A stretch of DNA of 61,680 nucleotides from Scybalocola_A sp900557175 (lineage in GTDB: Bacteria; Bacillota; Clostridia; Lachnospirales; Lachnospiraceae). Shown here one piece after another: positions 33,682 through 42,882 of this stretch. Where the stretch lies: the NCBI GenBank assembly GCA_937890745.1, contig CALADH010000045.1:1-61680 (forward strand), written 5' to 3'. Numbering within the stretch: position 1 is the stretch's first letter; every line of letters starts with the position of its first letter. Both the position numbers and the translations under genes were made by a program. The notes below the pieces were generated by a model. That model had not been told where the DNA came from. It saw only the letters and a list, made by a program, of their open reading frames with translations, and did no database searches.

Positions 33682-35002
33682 TACCGTACACCTCCCTCTG
33701 TTTCAGAAGATATAATCCCTGAATGACTGCAAAAACAAGGATTGTCGCAAGAATCGAGCTTCCGCCGTAACTGATTAACGGCAGCGTCACGCCTGTATGC
33801 GGAATAAACTTGACAACACCGCCGACGCAGAGAATAATCTGTACGCCATAGGAGACGGAAAGTCCGATGGAAAGTAATTTATAAAATGTATCTGTAATCT
33901 GCAGGGATATATTAATAAACATAATAAAACAGCTGATATAAATAAGCAGCAGACAGACGCCGAACAGGGCACCCATTTCCTCAATAATCGCCGCAAAAAT
34001 AAAGTCACTGGCGCCTACAGGAATTTTATCAGGAATACCGTTATAAAGTCCAAGCCCAAACCAGCCGCCTGTGCCGATGGCAAACAGTGCCTGCGATATC
34101 TGATATGTTCTGTTTTGCATATCTCCCCACGGATGCATCCATGCATACACACGTGTCTGCACATGGGTAAAAAGCTTATAAGCAGCAACTGCTGCTGCTG
34201 CAAAGCCGCCAAAGCCTAAAAAGATATATCTTGCCTGCCCTGACGCCACATAAAGCATCACAAGGTAGACGCAGAAAAAGATAAGCGCCGCACCCAAATC
34301 CTTTGTGCCTACAAGCACGAGTACATAAGCTGCCGCACATATCGTCACAATCACAATTTTCTTAAAATCCGGCTTCTTATAAAACATCGCCGCAATAAAA
34401 AAGACAAACACGATTTTTGCAAGCTCCGACGGCTGAAGGCCGATCGGCCCAATCTGAATCCAGCCGGTTGCACCGTACTTTTGCTGGCCGATTCCCGGTA
34501 TAAGCACTGACATAATCATCATCATACCAAGTATGCCGTAAGCAATACCAAGCTTTTTCAAAAAAGCGGCCTTTTCCACAATCACCGGAATAAACAGCGA
34601 AATAATAATGGCGGCAACAGCGATAAAGAACTGTTTCATTGCCGGCGCATCCGGATTGTCAAGTCTTGTCAGCATCATAAAGCCAATCATCATTAAAAAA
34701 CACATATTATTGATCAGAAGCCTTGACGCCCTGCGGTAAAAAATGCCGTAAACAATCAAAGTCGCTGCAAAAAGCACGACCTGAGCCAAATAAAAGACAA
34801 TAATTCCGGCATCTCTCGTATTCATATAAATAATAAAATAACAGATAAAATGTATCATAAACATCAGTACATTTTGCGTCGTATAAACCGAACCCCTGTC
34901 ATAATCATATTTTTTTCTGAATACCGTAAAACATTTCATCGCATAGAGCGCCATCAGTATGACAAGCACATACTTTGCGCCCTGAGTCAGTAAATTCACC
35001 AT
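33653..35002 (-). CDS. SEDS-family peptidoglycan glycosyltransferase (FtsW/RodA/SpoVE)
   Basis: The 449-residue protein has about ten membrane helices and the SEDS core motifs GATGWIQIGPIGLQPSELAK and the C-terminal HTGVTLPLISYGGSS. SEDS proteins polymerise lipid II together with a class B penicillin-binding protein, here encoded by the overlapping downstream gene. AGGAG precedes the ATG at 35002, placed five bases after the U32 stop. FtsW, RodA and SpoVE cannot be separated by motif alone. Confidence 0.93.
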   Translation of the reverse strand: MVNLLTQGAKYVLVILMALYAMKCFTVFRKKYDYDRGSVYTTQNVLMFMIHFICYFIIYMNTRDAGIIVFYLAQVVLFAATLIVYGIFYRRASRLLINNMCFLMMIGFMMLTRLDNPDAPAMKQFFIAVAAIIISLFIPVIVEKAAFLKKLGIAYGILGMMMIMSVLIPGIGQQKYGATGWIQIGPIGLQPSELAKIVFVFFIAAMFYKKPDFKKIVIVTICAAAYVLVLVGTKDLGAALIFFCVYLVMLYVASGQARYIFLGFGGFAAAAVAAYKLFTHVQTRVYAWMHPWGDMQNRTYQISQALFAIGTGGWFGLGLYNGIPDKIPVGASDFIFAAIIEEMGALFGVCLLLIYISCFIMFINISLQITDTFYKLLSIGLSVSYGVQIILCVGGVVKFIPHTGVTLPLISYGGSSILATILVFAVIQGLYLLKQREVYGIEKKTRRNA

Positions 35003-35007
35003 ATTTC

Positions 35008-37491
35008 TTACTCTACTCCTCTTTTAAAATGTCCCTTTGTAAAAGTTTCCAACTCATTTTTTGCATCTTCTCCACGGATAAATGCCGCCGCGGCATCAAG
35101 AAGCGTCTTTGTCTGTTTTGGTGTTTCTGTTGTCAGATTAAGCCTTGCCCACGAAAAGCCCATATCGCAAAGCTTTGAAAGCTCGTCAAAAAGCTGCAGC
35201 GGTTTGCTGTTATAAATCACGGAATAACAATATCTGCAAAAAGCTGCCGTCCTGAAACGTTCACCCTTTCTGTCTTTAAGATACACTGTCCCCGGATTTT
35301 TTCTGCCTTCTTTAAGACAGTTTCCTGTCGTTTTTAAAGGACACTGGGCCGATATCATTAATGGCATATAACCATAAATGACAATCTCGTCTCCCGTACA
35401 GCCACGCCTTTTCAGCTCGCGTTCATTAAGTTCCAGCGGCGCTGTCACACGCACATCACACCATGTATGCAGCATATTTTTTGCTTCACTGTTAAATGTA
35501 TATACTGAACTATCTGCAACAACAGGAAGCTTCGTATCAAGCGCCCGAACTGCAATCAATTCTTCTATATTTCTGACCAAAAAGCCATCTGCGCCGGCCC
35601 TTGCCGCCGCCCTTAAAGCCGGAAGGCACAACCTTTTGATATCCTCTCTGAATATGTAAGGCAGCGCAATATAAAGCTGCTTTCCCGACGAATGAACAGC
35701 ATCAACCAGTGCTTCCTTATGCTGGATTCCTTCAAACTCAGACAATGCCATATAAATGAGGCGGACGCTTTTATGATTTAACACTGTTTCAAGCTGATCT
35801 TTATCACCCAAAAGCACCGAAACACTGCGCTCTGTACTACACTTTACAGATGCCTGCGCTGCGTCTGTATTTGTCTGATTTTCAGACATACTTCTTGCAT
35901 AATGCGCCTGCCGTGCCATATCGAGTGCTTCAATCGCATCGCGCCGGAGTGTATTCAGTCCCTTAATGCTGACATACACATCATCATCCATCGTTATATC
36001 CAGTTTTTCAAATTCATAAGGCGTATTACCTGTTTTTTCCATGCGCGCTCTGACTTCTGATGCAGTAAGCGGTCTGTTTGACGCCTCTGCAGCCGTCTCT
36101 CCAAAAACTGACGCCATAATTTCCCGATGCTCCACCGTCATTTTAACAGGTAAACCTTTAGAAATTGTTAAGGTTCCATAAAGCTTTTCTTTGTTTTCGG
36201 AAAGAACATAAGCCTCACTGACCGAATCAATCAGTTTCTGATTTCTCGTCCGGTATAAAATATCGCCCGGATGAATACCATTCAAAACAGCGGCTGCCGT
36301 CAATACCTTCCCCCTGACGGCACCGGACTTTAATGTCATCTCCGGACATCTTCCCGGTGCTGCCGCCTGTCCTCTGATTGGTTTCTGACGCTTTAATGCT
36401 TCTCCTTTAGCACCGCGGCCTGCCGCTTCATCTCCTGCACTGCCGCCGATGACTTCCAGCACGTCACCCGGATAAAGGTCTTCCAGTGCCTTTAACCGAA
36501 TTTCCTTATTTTTCACTGACAGCACCTCGGCCGCCTTTGTTCCGATGTGGTTCGGTCTTAAAACAGACATCATCTGCCGCCCGTTATGCCGCTTATAATA
36601 GCCTTCCGTAAAACCGCCTCTGTTATATAAATCCATTAAATCATGAATATCCGATGCATCGACAACAAAGCCGTCGCGCCCCTTTGCCGCATATAAATCT
36701 ACATATTTTCTATATAGGAACGAAACAAGCGCTGCATATTCCGGCTTTTTCATGCGCCCCTCAATTTTAAGAGAATCAATACCTGCATCCACTAAATCAG
36801 GAATCAATGCAAGTGCCGCAATATCCTTCGGACTTAAAAGATAATTTTCTCCATTTTTATTCAGCCGTCCCTTATCTGATATCAACTCATAAGGCAGGCG
36901 GCACGGCTGGGCACACCGTCCTCTGTTGCCGCTGCGGCCGCCGATCATACTGCTTAAAAGGCATTGTCCCGAATAACAGTAGCAGAGGGCACCATGGACA
37001 AACGTCTCAATTTCAAGGCCGCTCTTTTGCTTCATTATTTTGATTTCCTCAAGAGACAGCTCTCTTGCCGGCACAATCCGCGTCACGCCAAAGCCTGAAA
37101 GCCATGATGCAAAATCAGCATCTGTCACTGTCATCTGCGTGCTCGCATGAATATCAAGCCCCTTAAAGCACTCATGAACAACCTTTAAAACGCCCAGATC
37201 CTGAACGATGACCGCATCAAGACCGGCCTCATAAAGCGGTGCAAGATAATCAATCAGCTGACCTTTAAGCTCATGCTCTTTAAGCAGTGTATTTACTGTC
37301 AGATAAAGCTTTTTTCCACGCATATGCGCCTCATCAATGGCACGGATGAGCTTTTGTGTATCTAAATTATCGGCAAAGGCGCGCGCTCCGAAGCTCTGTC
37401 CTGCAAGGTATACAGCATCAGCCCCCGCCCGAAAAGCTGCCTGCATTGTCTCATAAGAGCCAGCCGGCGCCAGTATCTCTGTCTTTGTCAT
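35008..37491 (-). CDS. peptidase U32 family protein with C-terminal extension
   Basis: The 827-residue protein starts ILAPAGSYETMQAAFRAGAD and has the U32 signature ETFVHGALCYCYSGQCLLSS with GRCAQPCR, whose cysteines bind a 4Fe-4S cluster in related RNA-modifying enzymes. About residues 560-827 form a second, weaker U32-like half ending in a CRYCYSVIYN motif. Homologs (YhbU/RlhA/TrhP) modify tRNA or rRNA rather than act as proteases, so an RNA hydroxylation role is likely. It lies between zapA and the SEDS gene on the same strand. Confidence 0.9.
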   Translation of the reverse strand: MTKTEILAPAGSYETMQAAFRAGADAVYLAGQSFGARAFADNLDTQKLIRAIDEAHMRGKKLYLTVNTLLKEHELKGQLIDYLAPLYEAGLDAVIVQDLGVLKVVHECFKGLDIHASTQMTVTDADFASWLSGFGVTRIVPARELSLEEIKIMKQKSGLEIETFVHGALCYCYSGQCLLSSMIGGRSGNRGRCAQPCRLPYELISDKGRLNKNGENYLLSPKDIAALALIPDLVDAGIDSLKIEGRMKKPEYAALVSFLYRKYVDLYAAKGRDGFVVDASDIHDLMDLYNRGGFTEGYYKRHNGRQMMSVLRPNHIGTKAAEVLSVKNKEIRLKALEDLYPGDVLEVIGGSAGDEAAGRGAKGEALKRQKPIRGQAAAPGRCPEMTLKSGAVRGKVLTAAAVLNGIHPGDILYRTRNQKLIDSVSEAYVLSENKEKLYGTLTISKGLPVKMTVEHREIMASVFGETAAEASNRPLTASEVRARMEKTGNTPYEFEKLDITMDDDVYVSIKGLNTLRRDAIEALDMARQAHYARSMSENQTNTDAAQASVKCSTERSVSVLLGDKDQLETVLNHKSVRLIYMALSEFEGIQHKEALVDAVHSSGKQLYIALPYIFREDIKRLCLPALRAAARAGADGFLVRNIEELIAVRALDTKLPVVADSSVYTFNSEAKNMLHTWCDVRVTAPLELNERELKRRGCTGDEIVIYGYMPLMISAQCPLKTTGNCLKEGRKNPGTVYLKDRKGERFRTAAFCRYCYSVIYNSKPLQLFDELSKLCDMGFSWARLNLTTETPKQTKTLLDAAAAFIRGEDAKNELETFTKGHFKRGVE

Positions 37492-37517
37492 AAAATTCTC
37501 CTTATCATTTCAAAACA

Positions 37518-37547
37518 AAAGTGCTGAACAAACTGTTACAGCACTTT
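37518..37547 (-). terminator. terminator after zapA
   Basis: AAAGTGCTG and CAGCACTTT form a 9-bp stem (extended by an imperfect inner helix) followed by TTTTGTTTT on the minus strand, between zapA and the U32 gene. Confidence 0.8.
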
Positions 37548-37560
37548 CCCCCTTTATACA

Positions 37561-37974
37561 CTATCTCCTGCCATTGCTTGCAGGTATTCTCGCCTCAAGC
37601 TTTACAATCTCCTTCTGAAGCTCGTTGTTCTCCTCTTTGAGACACTCGATCTCTTTTGATGTCTCCTCAAGCTTTATCTGAGCTGCAATAAGCTCATGCT
37701 TTAAATCATACTCGACCTTATCCTTTTCTTCAATATCCGACTCAAGCACTTCGATCTGGTGCTTCGCCTTATAATAATCATCTGCCATATTCATCTCAAG
37801 AAGAATCTTTTGCATATCCGAATTTAAACGCATATAATTCGGCATACTATTCATCTCGTCCATTTTATTATTAATGTAAAGTGCGATCTTCTGCAAATAT
37901 TCTTCACTCTCATAACCGCTTAATGTATATACTTTACCGCCGATAAGCACCTGTATATCTGTTTTTAATGACAT
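37561..37974 (-). CDS. zapA: cell division protein ZapA
   Basis: The 137-residue protein opens with the ZapA domain (TDIQVLIGGKVYTLSGYESEEYLQKIALYINNKM-type start, where VLIGGKVYTLSG is diagnostic) and continues in a long coiled coil to the end. ZapA binds and bundles FtsZ. The ATG at 37974 is nine bases after GGAGG; two upstream ATGs lack a site. A promoter at 38030-38058 drives it. Confidence 0.9.
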   Translation of the reverse strand: MSLKTDIQVLIGGKVYTLSGYESEEYLQKIALYINNKMDEMNSMPNYMRLNSDMQKILLEMNMADDYYKAKHQIEVLESDIEEKDKVEYDLKHELIAAQIKLEETSKEIECLKEENNELQKEIVKLEARIPASNGRR

Positions 37975-38029
37975 TCCTGCCATCCTCCTATCATTCGTCA
38001 TACTCAAAGGATTTCCTTATTCAGTCCTT

Positions 38030-38058
38030 ATTATAAATGATAATGAAAAAAATTACAA
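38030..38058 (-). promoter_or_regulatory. promoter of zapA
   Basis: TTGTAA (38058-38053) and TATAAT (38035-38030) are 17 bases apart on the minus strand, just after the ruvB stop. Confidence 0.75.
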
Positions 38059-38070
38059 CATTGAAACGCG

Positions 38071-39069
38071 CTATTTTTCCCTCTGTCTCCCAAAATGCCG
38101 GTAAGCCTCATCGGTTGCCATACGCCCTCTCGGCGTGCGCGCAATAAGACCATTCTGCAAAAGATACGGTTCATACACATCCTCCAGTGTCGCCGCATCC
38201 TCTCCGATGGAAGCTGCCAGCGTTTCAAGGCCGACCGGTCCGCCGCCGAAGCGGTCAATCATCGTCAGCAATACGCCTCTGTCAATATGATCAAGACCAA
38301 GCTTATCAACTTCCAGTAAATCAAGAGCATAATCTGCAGCCTCTTTTGTAATATCTCCATCAAAACGGACCTGTGCAAAATCCCTGACACGCTTTAAAAG
38401 CCTGTTTGCAAGGCGCGGTGTCCCTCTTGAACGCCGCGCAAGCTCCATAGCGCCATCATCATCGATCTTGACGCCAAGCACGGACGCCGAGCGCTTTATA
38501 ATACGGCATAAATCTCCCGGCTCATAAAATTCAAGACGGCTGACAACACCAAAACGGTCGCGCAGCGGCGCTGAGAGCATCCCCGCCCGCGTTGTCGCCC
38601 CGACAAGCGTAAACCGCGGCAGATCAAGACGGACAGAGCGGGCTGTCGCGCCCTTGCCAATCATAATATCAATGGCAAAATCCTCCATTGCCGGATAAAG
38701 CACTTCCTCCACCTGCCGGTTCATCCGGTGAATCTCATCAATAAATAAAACATCGCCCTCTGACAGGCTGTTTAAAATTGCCGCAATCTCACCCGGCTTT
38801 TCAATAGCCGGACCACTCGTAATTTTCAAATGAACGTTCATCTCATTGGCAATAATCATGGCAAGCGTTGTCTTGCCAAGCCCCGGAGGCCCGTAAAAAA
38901 GAACGTGATCAAGCGGTTCCTCTCTCTGCTTTGCCGCCTCGATATAAATCTTTAACTTATCCTTAACACCTGACTGTCCGATATAATCCTTAAGAAGCTT
39001 CGGTCTTAAATGGTTTTCAATACCGATATCTTCCTCCATCAGTTCTGTCGTAATTACTCTCTTATTCAT
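38071..39069 (-). CDS. ruvB: Holliday junction branch migration ATPase RuvB
   Basis: The 332-residue AAA+ motor has Walker A GPPGLGKT (60-67), Walker B LFIDEIHR (Asp111, Glu112), sensor 1 LVGATTRAGML with the presensor-1 region before it, and the C-terminal winged domain (DRFGGGPVGLETLAASIGED). It drives branch migration of Holliday junctions in a complex with RuvA. It begins 15 bases after ruvA, in the standard ruvAB order. Confidence 0.98.
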   Translation of the reverse strand: MNKRVITTELMEEDIGIENHLRPKLLKDYIGQSGVKDKLKIYIEAAKQREEPLDHVLFYGPPGLGKTTLAMIIANEMNVHLKITSGPAIEKPGEIAAILNSLSEGDVLFIDEIHRMNRQVEEVLYPAMEDFAIDIMIGKGATARSVRLDLPRFTLVGATTRAGMLSAPLRDRFGVVSRLEFYEPGDLCRIIKRSASVLGVKIDDDGAMELARRSRGTPRLANRLLKRVRDFAQVRFDGDITKEAADYALDLLEVDKLGLDHIDRGVLLTMIDRFGGGPVGLETLAASIGEDAATLEDVYEPYLLQNGLIARTPRGRMATDEAYRHFGRQREK

Positions 39070-39084
39070 AAACGCCTCCGCCGC

Positions 39085-39690
39085 TTAAAATGTCATCAGT
39101 TTCTTTAATGCAAGTTTAAGTATCTCATCAACGGACATTGTTTCTGTAATCTCACAGAGCCGCACCGCCTTTAATGCCTCCGCCTGACTGTAACCGAGCG
39201 CCGTCAATGCAAGCACAGCCTCACCCTTGGCGTCCGACGCCGTGTCAGCCGGCACATCTTTATTTATTTTAATTTCAAATGCTTCCTCAAGACTCAGCTT
39301 ATCTTTAAGTTCAATAATCAGGCGCTGCGCTGTCTTCTGTCCGATGCCCGGCGCCTTTGAAATTGTTTTTGTATCGCCCGCCAGCACGGCAAAACGCAGA
39401 TCATCCGGTGAAATTGTCGACAATATGCCAAGTGCGCCTTTAGGGCCGATACCGTTGACTGTAATCAGAAGCTTAAATATAGCAAGGTCATCCCGCGACA
39501 TAAAACCGTAAAGACATAAAATATCTTCTTTCACATACATATATGTGTAAATCTTTACATCTGAACCGGTGCACGGTATCTCGTCAATGACTGTTGCCGG
39601 TACAAAAATCTCATAACCGATGTGATTGTTCTCCACAACGATGTAGTTTGGACCGACTTCGGCCAACATTCCTTTAATATATGAAATCAT
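39085..39690 (-). CDS. ruvA: Holliday junction-binding protein RuvA
   Basis: The 201-residue protein begins MISYIKGMLAEVGPNYIVVE, an OB-fold typical of RuvA, has the helix-hairpin-helix segments LLITVNGIGPKGALGIL and ISKAPGIGQKTAQRLIIELK, and a C-terminal RuvB-binding domain (LTALGYSQAEALKAVR). The ATG at 39690 fits length and a GAGGAG site ten bases upstream. No ruvC is adjacent, as is common in Clostridia. Confidence 0.97.
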   Translation of the reverse strand: MISYIKGMLAEVGPNYIVVENNHIGYEIFVPATVIDEIPCTGSDVKIYTYMYVKEDILCLYGFMSRDDLAIFKLLITVNGIGPKGALGILSTISPDDLRFAVLAGDTKTISKAPGIGQKTAQRLIIELKDKLSLEEAFEIKINKDVPADTASDAKGEAVLALTALGYSQAEALKAVRLCEITETMSVDEILKLALKKLMTF

Positions 39691-39726
39691 CTCATAAAAT
39701 CTCCTCATTCTGCAAACATCAGTTCT

Positions 39727-39755
39727 ATTATACATGAATCTTCATACAAAGTAAA
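39727..39755 (-). promoter_or_regulatory. promoter of ruvAB
   Basis: TTTACT (39755-39750) and TATAAT (39732-39727) are 17 bases apart on the minus strand. Confidence 0.65.
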
Positions 39756-39774
39756 GCCGCTGCGGCACTTTTGC

Positions 39775-39803
39775 TTTACCTTACAGAAAAATGCGGCTAT
39801 AAT
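39775..39803 (+). promoter_or_regulatory. divergent promoter of the yprB-like gene
   Basis: TTTACC (39775-39780) and TATAAT (39798-39803) are 17 bases apart on the plus strand. The two divergent -35 regions contain the arms of a GTAAAGC/GCTTTAC dyad (39751-39757 and 39773-39779). Confidence 0.65.
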
Positions 39804-39884
39804 ATTTTGTGACGCATCATCTACAGTTCAAGCACTATAGGTTTCACGGCTCGGACTGCAAAACGCACAGAAAGAAGGGATTTT

Positions 39885-40940
39885 ATGATTACAGCAAAAG
39901 CATCGCTCAATATTTCCTGCGGCGATATTACACTGCCTGAACATACAATGTTTTTTGATATAGAAACGACCGGCTTTTCACCGGCCTCAACGCATCTTTA
40001 TTTAATTGGCTGCTGCATTTTTAAAGACGGCTGCTGGCAGCTTCTTCAGTGGTTTGACGAAACAAAAACGCCTGAAGGCGAAGCCGCCCTGCTTAAGGCT
40101 TTTTCAGAAATTGCAAAAACAGCAAACTGCTGTATTTCCTTTAACGGGCAGACCTTTGATTTTCCATACATAAGAAAAAAGGCCGCCGCCCATAAAATGG
40201 CAGATCCCCTCTGCCACCTTGAACACACAGATTTATACCGCTGTCTAAAGCCATATAAAGATTTATTCGCACTGCCGGATTTAAAGCAAAAATCTGTCGA
40301 AGCCTTCTTAGGACTTCACCGCAGCGATACATACAGCGGCGGCGAACTTATCTCTGTCTATGACGCCTATACCCGTGACAAAGACGCATCAAAGTTTGAC
40401 TGTCTTATGCTGCACAACTTTGAAGATGTCCGGGGTATGTTCGACCTGCTGCCAATAATGGCCTACCTTGAATTTTTTAACGGCAATTTTTCCGTCACCG
40501 ACGCCGGTTTTTGCCGCGATACTTATGAAATCACCTTAAAGCTTCACCATTTCATACAGATACCGGTCACAGGAAATACAGATTTATACCGTTTTCATAT
40601 AAGCGCCTATACAGGCAGACTCAGCATCCCGGCATTTACAGGCGAACTGAAATATTTTTATGAAAACTACAAAGATTACGAATACCTTCCAATCGAAGAC
40701 GAGGCAATCCATAAAAGTGTCGCCGCTTTCGTCGATAAAAAATACCGGCAGAAAGCAACCCGTCAAAATTGTTATACAAAAAAGACAGATTGCTTCCTGC
40801 CGGAATACGATACACTTTTTTCACCTGTTTTTAAATACAGCTTTGACGATAAGCAGCGCTACTTTCCTGCCAGGCTTCTGAAAACTCCGGAAAATATTAA
40901 GACGTATGCCCATCATCTTCTGACTTTTTATGAAAAATAG
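39885..40940 (+). CDS. ribonuclease H-like (YprB-type) exonuclease domain protein
   Basis: The 351-residue protein has DEDD-type exonuclease motifs in order: FFDIETTGF (Asp25, Glu27), CISFNGQTFDFPYI and LMLHNFEDVRGM. This matches the YprB RNase H-like domain that in Bacillus is encoded beside a DEAD helicase. It is presumed to degrade or trim nucleic acid with two metal ions. The C-terminal ~130 residues are not recognised. An AAGAAGGG site precedes the ATG. Its 3' end overlaps the convergent membrane-protein gene by 44 bases. Confidence 0.85.
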   Translation: MITAKASLNISCGDITLPEHTMFFDIETTGFSPASTHLYLIGCCIFKDGCWQLLQWFDETKTPEGEAALLKAFSEIAKTANCCISFNGQTFDFPYIRKKAAAHKMADPLCHLEHTDLYRCLKPYKDLFALPDLKQKSVEAFLGLHRSDTYSGGELISVYDAYTRDKDASKFDCLMLHNFEDVRGMFDLLPIMAYLEFFNGNFSVTDAGFCRDTYEITLKLHHFIQIPVTGNTDLYRFHISAYTGRLSIPAFTGELKYFYENYKDYEYLPIEDEAIHKSVAAFVDKKYRQKATRQNCYTKKTDCFLPEYDTLFSPVFKYSFDDKQRYFPARLLKTPENIKTYAHHLLTFYEK

Positions 40941-41718
40941 CCTTCGGATTTATCTTTGACCGCGCTTTAACCTTCTGCTGTTCATTAAATGCTTTAATAA
41001 TATCGGCAGCCGTCACAACTGCCATCGGAATTGTTGCATCATCGACTTCCGAATAGGAGACGGCTGCCTTGCGATGCTCTATTTCCCGCATAAAAGCTTT
41101 CTTTTTCGTTTTTCGCGTATAATCATCCATAAATTCCTGATAATTATCTGTAAAAACCCATGGTGCAAGACTGACGACTGCATTGTACGCTTCATCCATC
41201 ACAAGCGCCCCGTCGCCCTTAATAACACATGCAATCGGATTAAAACGATTATCTGCAAGAACAAGCCGGTAGCCATCCGGTTTATCCGGACTTTCTGCAT
41301 AAATCGCCTGCCCATAGCAGGCCGTTAAATCTTCAATGCGCCATATATGGACAAAAGAACGGAAATATCTGGCATAAACTAATATAAAATGCTTTGTTAT
41401 CATCAGACGGTGTCCGAAAATCATCGTTGTATCATCACCAAGCTCCTTAAAAAAGGTCTGACGCTCCTTTTCGTCCAAATGAACAAACATCTTTTTGTCC
41501 ATATAAAAAGCCCTGATTACAAAAATAACTCCCGCAGCAATGATAAAACCGCTGGCAACAATACCGAGAATATAGGCAAGATAACTTTCCTCAAGATAAC
41601 TTGTAACCATCTCCTCAATAATGCCGTACAAAATACCGCCGCCAATAAAAAGTGCCGCCGCACCGACTGTCAAATGCTCAAGGTAGCTTCGAAGACGTAT
41701 ACTGTTAAAAGTGTTCAT
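40897..41718 (-). CDS. membrane protein of unknown function, 273 aa
   Basis: Two membrane helices lie at about residues 17-37 and 46-70, followed by a cytoplasmic domain with a PH-like or YcxB-like appearance (MIFGHRLMITKHFILVYARY, then VHIWRIEDLTACYG) and a basic tail. The ATG at 41718 is preceded by GGAGG; the terminator before it is directly upstream, so the gene depends on read-through or a weak own promoter. No named function can be supported. Confidence 0.75.
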   Translation of the reverse strand: MNTFNSIRLRSYLEHLTVGAAALFIGGGILYGIIEEMVTSYLEESYLAYILGIVASGFIIAAGVIFVIRAFYMDKKMFVHLDEKERQTFFKELGDDTTMIFGHRLMITKHFILVYARYFRSFVHIWRIEDLTACYGQAIYAESPDKPDGYRLVLADNRFNPIACVIKGDGALVMDEAYNAVVSLAPWVFTDNYQEFMDDYTRKTKKKAFMREIEHRKAAVSYSEVDDATIPMAVVTAADIIKAFNEQQKVKARSKINPKAIFHKKSEDDGHTS

Positions 41719-41731
41719 GCATTTATCCTCC

Positions 41732-41769
41732 AAAAAAACGGGACTGCTGTCTGATGAACAACAGTCCCG
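41732..41769 (-). terminator. terminator after the S1 protein gene
   Basis: CGGGACTG and CAGTCCCG form the base of a long stem with an inner ACAGC/GTTGT helix, followed on the minus strand by seven T residues. The T run abuts the ribosome binding site of the next gene. Confidence 0.9.
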
Positions 41770-41799
41770 GCCAGCTTTCACAAAAAATCCGGTAATGAA

Positions 41800-42882
41800 T
41801 TATTCTTCTGTAGCTTCTTCCTCAGCCTTATCCGCATCAATTGCTTTAATGCTTAAGCTGATTTTCTTGTCAGCTTCATTGAAATCAACAACCTTTGCTG
41901 TAATCTTCTGTCCGATTTTTAAAGCATCTGCAGGCTTTTCAACATGCTCTCTTGAAATCTGGGATACATGTAAAAGTGCGTCAACACCCGGCTCTAATTC
42001 AACAAATGCACCGAAGTCTGTCATTCTTGCAACACAGCCTTCAACAACATTGCCAATCGCATACTTTTCAGCTGCGTTTAACCAAGGATTCTGATCCTCG
42101 AATTTTAAGCTGAGTGCGATTTTCTCGCCCTGGATATCTTTGATTAACACTTTGATATCATCGCCGACTTTTAAGAACTTCTTAGGGTTCTCAACGCGTC
42201 CCCATGACATCTCTGAAATATGAAGAAGACCGTCTGCACCGCCAAGATCTACGAATGCACCGAAATCTGTCACATTCTTAACTTTACCTTCAACAACCAT
42301 ACCTGCTGAAATTCTGTCAAAAAGCTCTTTCTGCTTCTGAGCCTTCTCAGCAACTAATAACTGCTTTCTGTCACCGATAATTCTTCTCTTTCTAGGGTTG
42401 AACTCTGTGATAACAAAAGAGATTTCCTGATCTGCATACTTTCCAAGATTCTTCTCATAAGTATCAGATACAAGGCTTGCAGGAATAAATACTCTTGCTT
42501 CATCAACAACAACAGATAAACCGCCGTCTAAAACATTGGCAACCTTTGCTGTTAAAACCTCTTTGTTCTCGAAAGCTTCTTCAAGACGCTTATTGCCTTT
42601 TTCTGCAAGAAGACGCTTATATGTCAGTAATACCTGACCTTCGCCGTCATTCACCTTTAAAACTTTGGCCTGCATTGTGTCACCAACGTTGATTACTGTT
42701 CTAAGGTCAAGATTTGGTGTGTTTGAATATTCATTTCTTGAAATGATTCCGTCTGCCTTATAGCCTATATTTAAGATGATCTCATCTTCTTTAACATCGA
42801 TAACGGTGCCTTCAACGACTTCTCCTGTTCTTATTGTTTTTAATGATGCCTCCAATAATTGTTCAAAACTCATTTCTGACAT
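41800..42882 (-). CDS. rpsA: 30S ribosomal protein S1 homolog (four S1 domains)
   Basis: The 360-residue protein contains four S1 RNA-binding domains, at about 18-90, 105-170, 191-260 and 276-345, with repeated VTDFGAFVDLGGADGLLHISEM- and MTDFGAFVELEPGVDALLHV-type motifs. It helps bind mRNA to the ribosome or regulates translation. GGAGG lies ten bases before the ATG at 42882. It overlaps ispH by 13 bases; in many Clostridia these two are one fused protein. Confidence 0.93.
   Translation of the reverse strand: MSEMSFEQLLEASLKTIRTGEVVEGTVIDVKEDEIILNIGYKADGIISRNEYSNTPNLDLRTVINVGDTMQAKVLKVNDGEGQVLLTYKRLLAEKGNKRLEEAFENKEVLTAKVANVLDGGLSVVVDEARVFIPASLVSDTYEKNLGKYADQEISFVITEFNPRKRRIIGDRKQLLVAEKAQKQKELFDRISAGMVVEGKVKNVTDFGAFVDLGGADGLLHISEMSWGRVENPKKFLKVGDDIKVLIKDIQGEKIALSLKFEDQNPWLNAAEKYAIGNVVEGCVARMTDFGAFVELEPGVDALLHVSQISREHVEKPADALKIGQKITAKVVDFNEADKKISLSIKAIDADKAEEEATEE

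Noticed and set aside
33294..33722. 142-residue plus-strand ORF rich in His, Tyr and Arg opposite the penicillin-binding protein tail
   Set aside because: It is the antisense shadow of the tandem repeats; it has no ribosome binding site and lies fully inside a well-supported gene.
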